Shown: positions 13,335 to 14,396 of the stretch, in pieces
How positions within the stretch are numbered: position 1 is the stretch's first letter
How the letters are laid out: each line of letters begins with the position of its first letter
Origin: Acidobacteriota bacterium
GTDB taxonomy: Bacteria > Acidobacteriota > Blastocatellia > Pyrinomonadales > Pyrinomonadaceae
Assembly: GCA_013813755.1 (NCBI GenBank)
Contig: JACCRD010000095.1
Location: 1-14,396, forward strand
Length of the DNA: 14,396 bases
Direction: 5' to 3'
Notes under the pieces: generated by a model
Told to the model about the DNA's origin: nothing
The model's database searches: none
What the model saw: only the letters and a program-made list of their open reading frames with translations
Program-made: the position numbers and the translations under genes

Positions 13335-14396
13335 TTAGCTGAACGCTTCCAAATATTTCACGCCTGCGCCAGTGTTGAAAATCACAACCGTTTCGCCTGG
13401 CTGAACCAAATTTTGTTCAACTATTTTTCTGAGCGCAGGCAAGCACGCCGCGCCTTCGGGGGCGCAAAACAAACCTTCCGCCGCGCCGATTTCTTTGACG
13501 GCGGCAATCAATTCTTCGTCCGTGACGGCAACGGCGGTTCCGCCGGATTTATGAAGCGCGTCGAGAATTAAAAAGTCGCCGATTGCTTTCGGCACACGCA
13601 AACCGGAAGCCACCGTCGCGGCATCGGGAAATTCGGCGGCGAAAGTTTCGCCTTCGTGAAACGCTTTAACAATTGGCGCGCACCCGATTGACTGGACGGA
13701 AACCATCCGCGGACGTTTTTCATTAATCCAGCCCATTTTCTCCATTTCGTCAAATGCCTTCCACATTCCGATTAAACCCGTGCCGCCGCCGGTCGGATAA
13801 AGAATCACGTCGGGCAGAGTCCAGTCCATCTGCTCGGCAAGTTCGTAACCCATCGTTTTTTTGCCTTCGACGCGATACGGTTCTTTCAGTGTTGAAACAT
13901 CAAACCAGCCTTCCGCGTCTTTTCTTTCAGCGACGATTTTTCCGCAATCGGTAATCAAACCGTCAACCAAAAAAACGTTCGCGCCGGTTTGTTCACATTC
14001 GACAATATTCGCACGCGGCGTATCCGTCGGCATAAAAAGAAAAGTCTCCATTCCGGCGCGTGAAGCGTAAGCCGCGAGTGCGCCCGCCGCGTTTCCCGCC
14101 GACGGCGCGGCAACTTTTTTCACGCCTAACTCTTTTGCCATCGAAACTGCGGCAGTCATTCCGCGAGCCTTGAAACTCTGTGTCGGATTGGTTGATTCGT
14201 CTTTGATAAAAAGATTTAGCTTTATCGAAAGAGTTTGGGCAAGACGTTCGGCTTTGAGCAAAGGCGTGAAACCTTCGCCGAGAGAGACGACATTTGATTC
14301 GTTTTCGACGGGCAAAACTTCCGCGTATCGCCAGAGATTTGCCGCACGATTTTTCAAAGATTCTTTTGTCAAAGTTTCGGCGGCTTTATTTAAATC
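13335..14396 (-). CDS. thrC: Threonine synthase, N-terminus outside window
   Basis: This PLP enzyme converts O-phosphohomoserine to threonine and phosphate. The minus-strand frame is open to the right edge. Codons before the TTG at 14370-14372 read DLNKAAET in frame, as in known threonine synthases, so the TTG is internal and the gene continues beyond the window. The 353 visible residues include LWRYAEVLPV, SLGEGFTPLLKAERL, the PLP-lysine motif NPTQSFKARG (Lys76 of the visible part), SAGNAAGALAAYASRAG and the phosphate-binding loop PTGGGTGLIGMWKAF. The C-terminus is complete, ending GAGVKYLEAFS. The missing N-terminus usually holds a short cysteine-containing segment. No other threonine pathway gene is visible in the window. 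Confidence 0.94.
   Translation of the reverse strand, partial: DLNKAAETLTKESLKNRAANLWRYAEVLPVENESNVVSLGEGFTPLLKAERLAQTLSIKLNLFIKDESTNPTQSFKARGMTAAVSMAKELGVKKVAAPSAGNAAGALAAYASRAGMETFLFMPTDTPRANIVECEQTGANVFLVDGLITDCGKIVAERKDAEGWFDVSTLKEPYRVEGKKTMGYELAEQMDWTLPDVILYPTGGGTGLIGMWKAFDEMEKMGWINEKRPRMVSVQSIGCAPIVKAFHEGETFAAEFPDAATVASGLRVPKAIGDFLILDALHKSGGTAVAVTDEELIAAVKEIGAAEGLFCAPEGAACLPALRKIVEQNLVQPGETVVIFNTGAGVKYLEAFS

Noticed and set aside
13311..13571. Plus-strand ORF of 86 codons
   Set aside because: It is mostly antisense to the threonine synthase C-terminus, whose family motifs are unambiguous.

Overview
The window looks like chromosomal DNA of a free-living heterotrophic bacterium with moderate GC (my impression, not computed) and AT-rich intergenic gaps. 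My best guess is Acidobacteriota, class Blastocatellia (Pyrinomonadales-like). The guess rests on the FG-GAP/VCBS-type repeat proteins with the recurring AVFRPSNGTWY signature, a stand-alone phosphoglucose isomerase of the transaldolase-fusion subtype, and the general gene style. No rRNA, tRNA, CRISPR array, integrase or transposase is visible.

Left part (1-5950): the C-terminal end of an FG-GAP repeat surface protein enters from the left edge. It is followed by polyphosphate kinase ppk1 (822-2948) with a very strong terminator, then a two-helix PepSY-type membrane protein (3061-3645). An 800-base AT-rich gap follows, and it is not empty. It holds a decayed-looking minus-strand coding stretch (about 3675-3944) and an unrecognised 59-codon plus-strand ORF (4093-4272) whose stop codon lies against a terminator-like hairpin. 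Next comes a second FG-GAP protein (4445-5890), which carries a signal anchor, a CxxCH motif and a Reeler/choice-of-anchor-V-like domain before six repeats, and ends at a clear terminator shared with the convergent operon.

Middle part (5965-9694): a minus-strand cluster runs acyl-CoA dehydrogenase (ACAD10/11-like), small three-helix membrane protein, alpha/beta hydrolase. Divergent to it is an APH-like phosphotransferase gene. The kinase and dehydrogenase correspond to the two domains fused in animal ACAD10/ACAD11 and to LvaA/LvaC of pseudomonads, which degrade 4-hydroxyacyl-CoAs through a phosphorylated intermediate. This pair is the most informative functional module in the window. Between the two divergent genes lies an unlisted DUF4177-like coding sequence that has lost its start codon and has a stop at codon 3, so it is probably a pseudogene.

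Right part (9700-14396): after a long hairpin without a T-tract comes pgi (9861-11555). It is followed by a secreted protein made of two 135-residue tandem repeats (11845-12744), a strong bidirectional terminator, a very hydrophilic 67-residue protein on the minus strand with an excellent ribosome binding site, and a threonine synthase gene on the minus strand that runs off the right edge. Central metabolism (pgi, thrC), phosphate storage (ppk1), fatty or hydroxy acid catabolism and cell-surface repeat proteins are interleaved. Apart from the catabolic cluster there is no sign of a single dedicated system.
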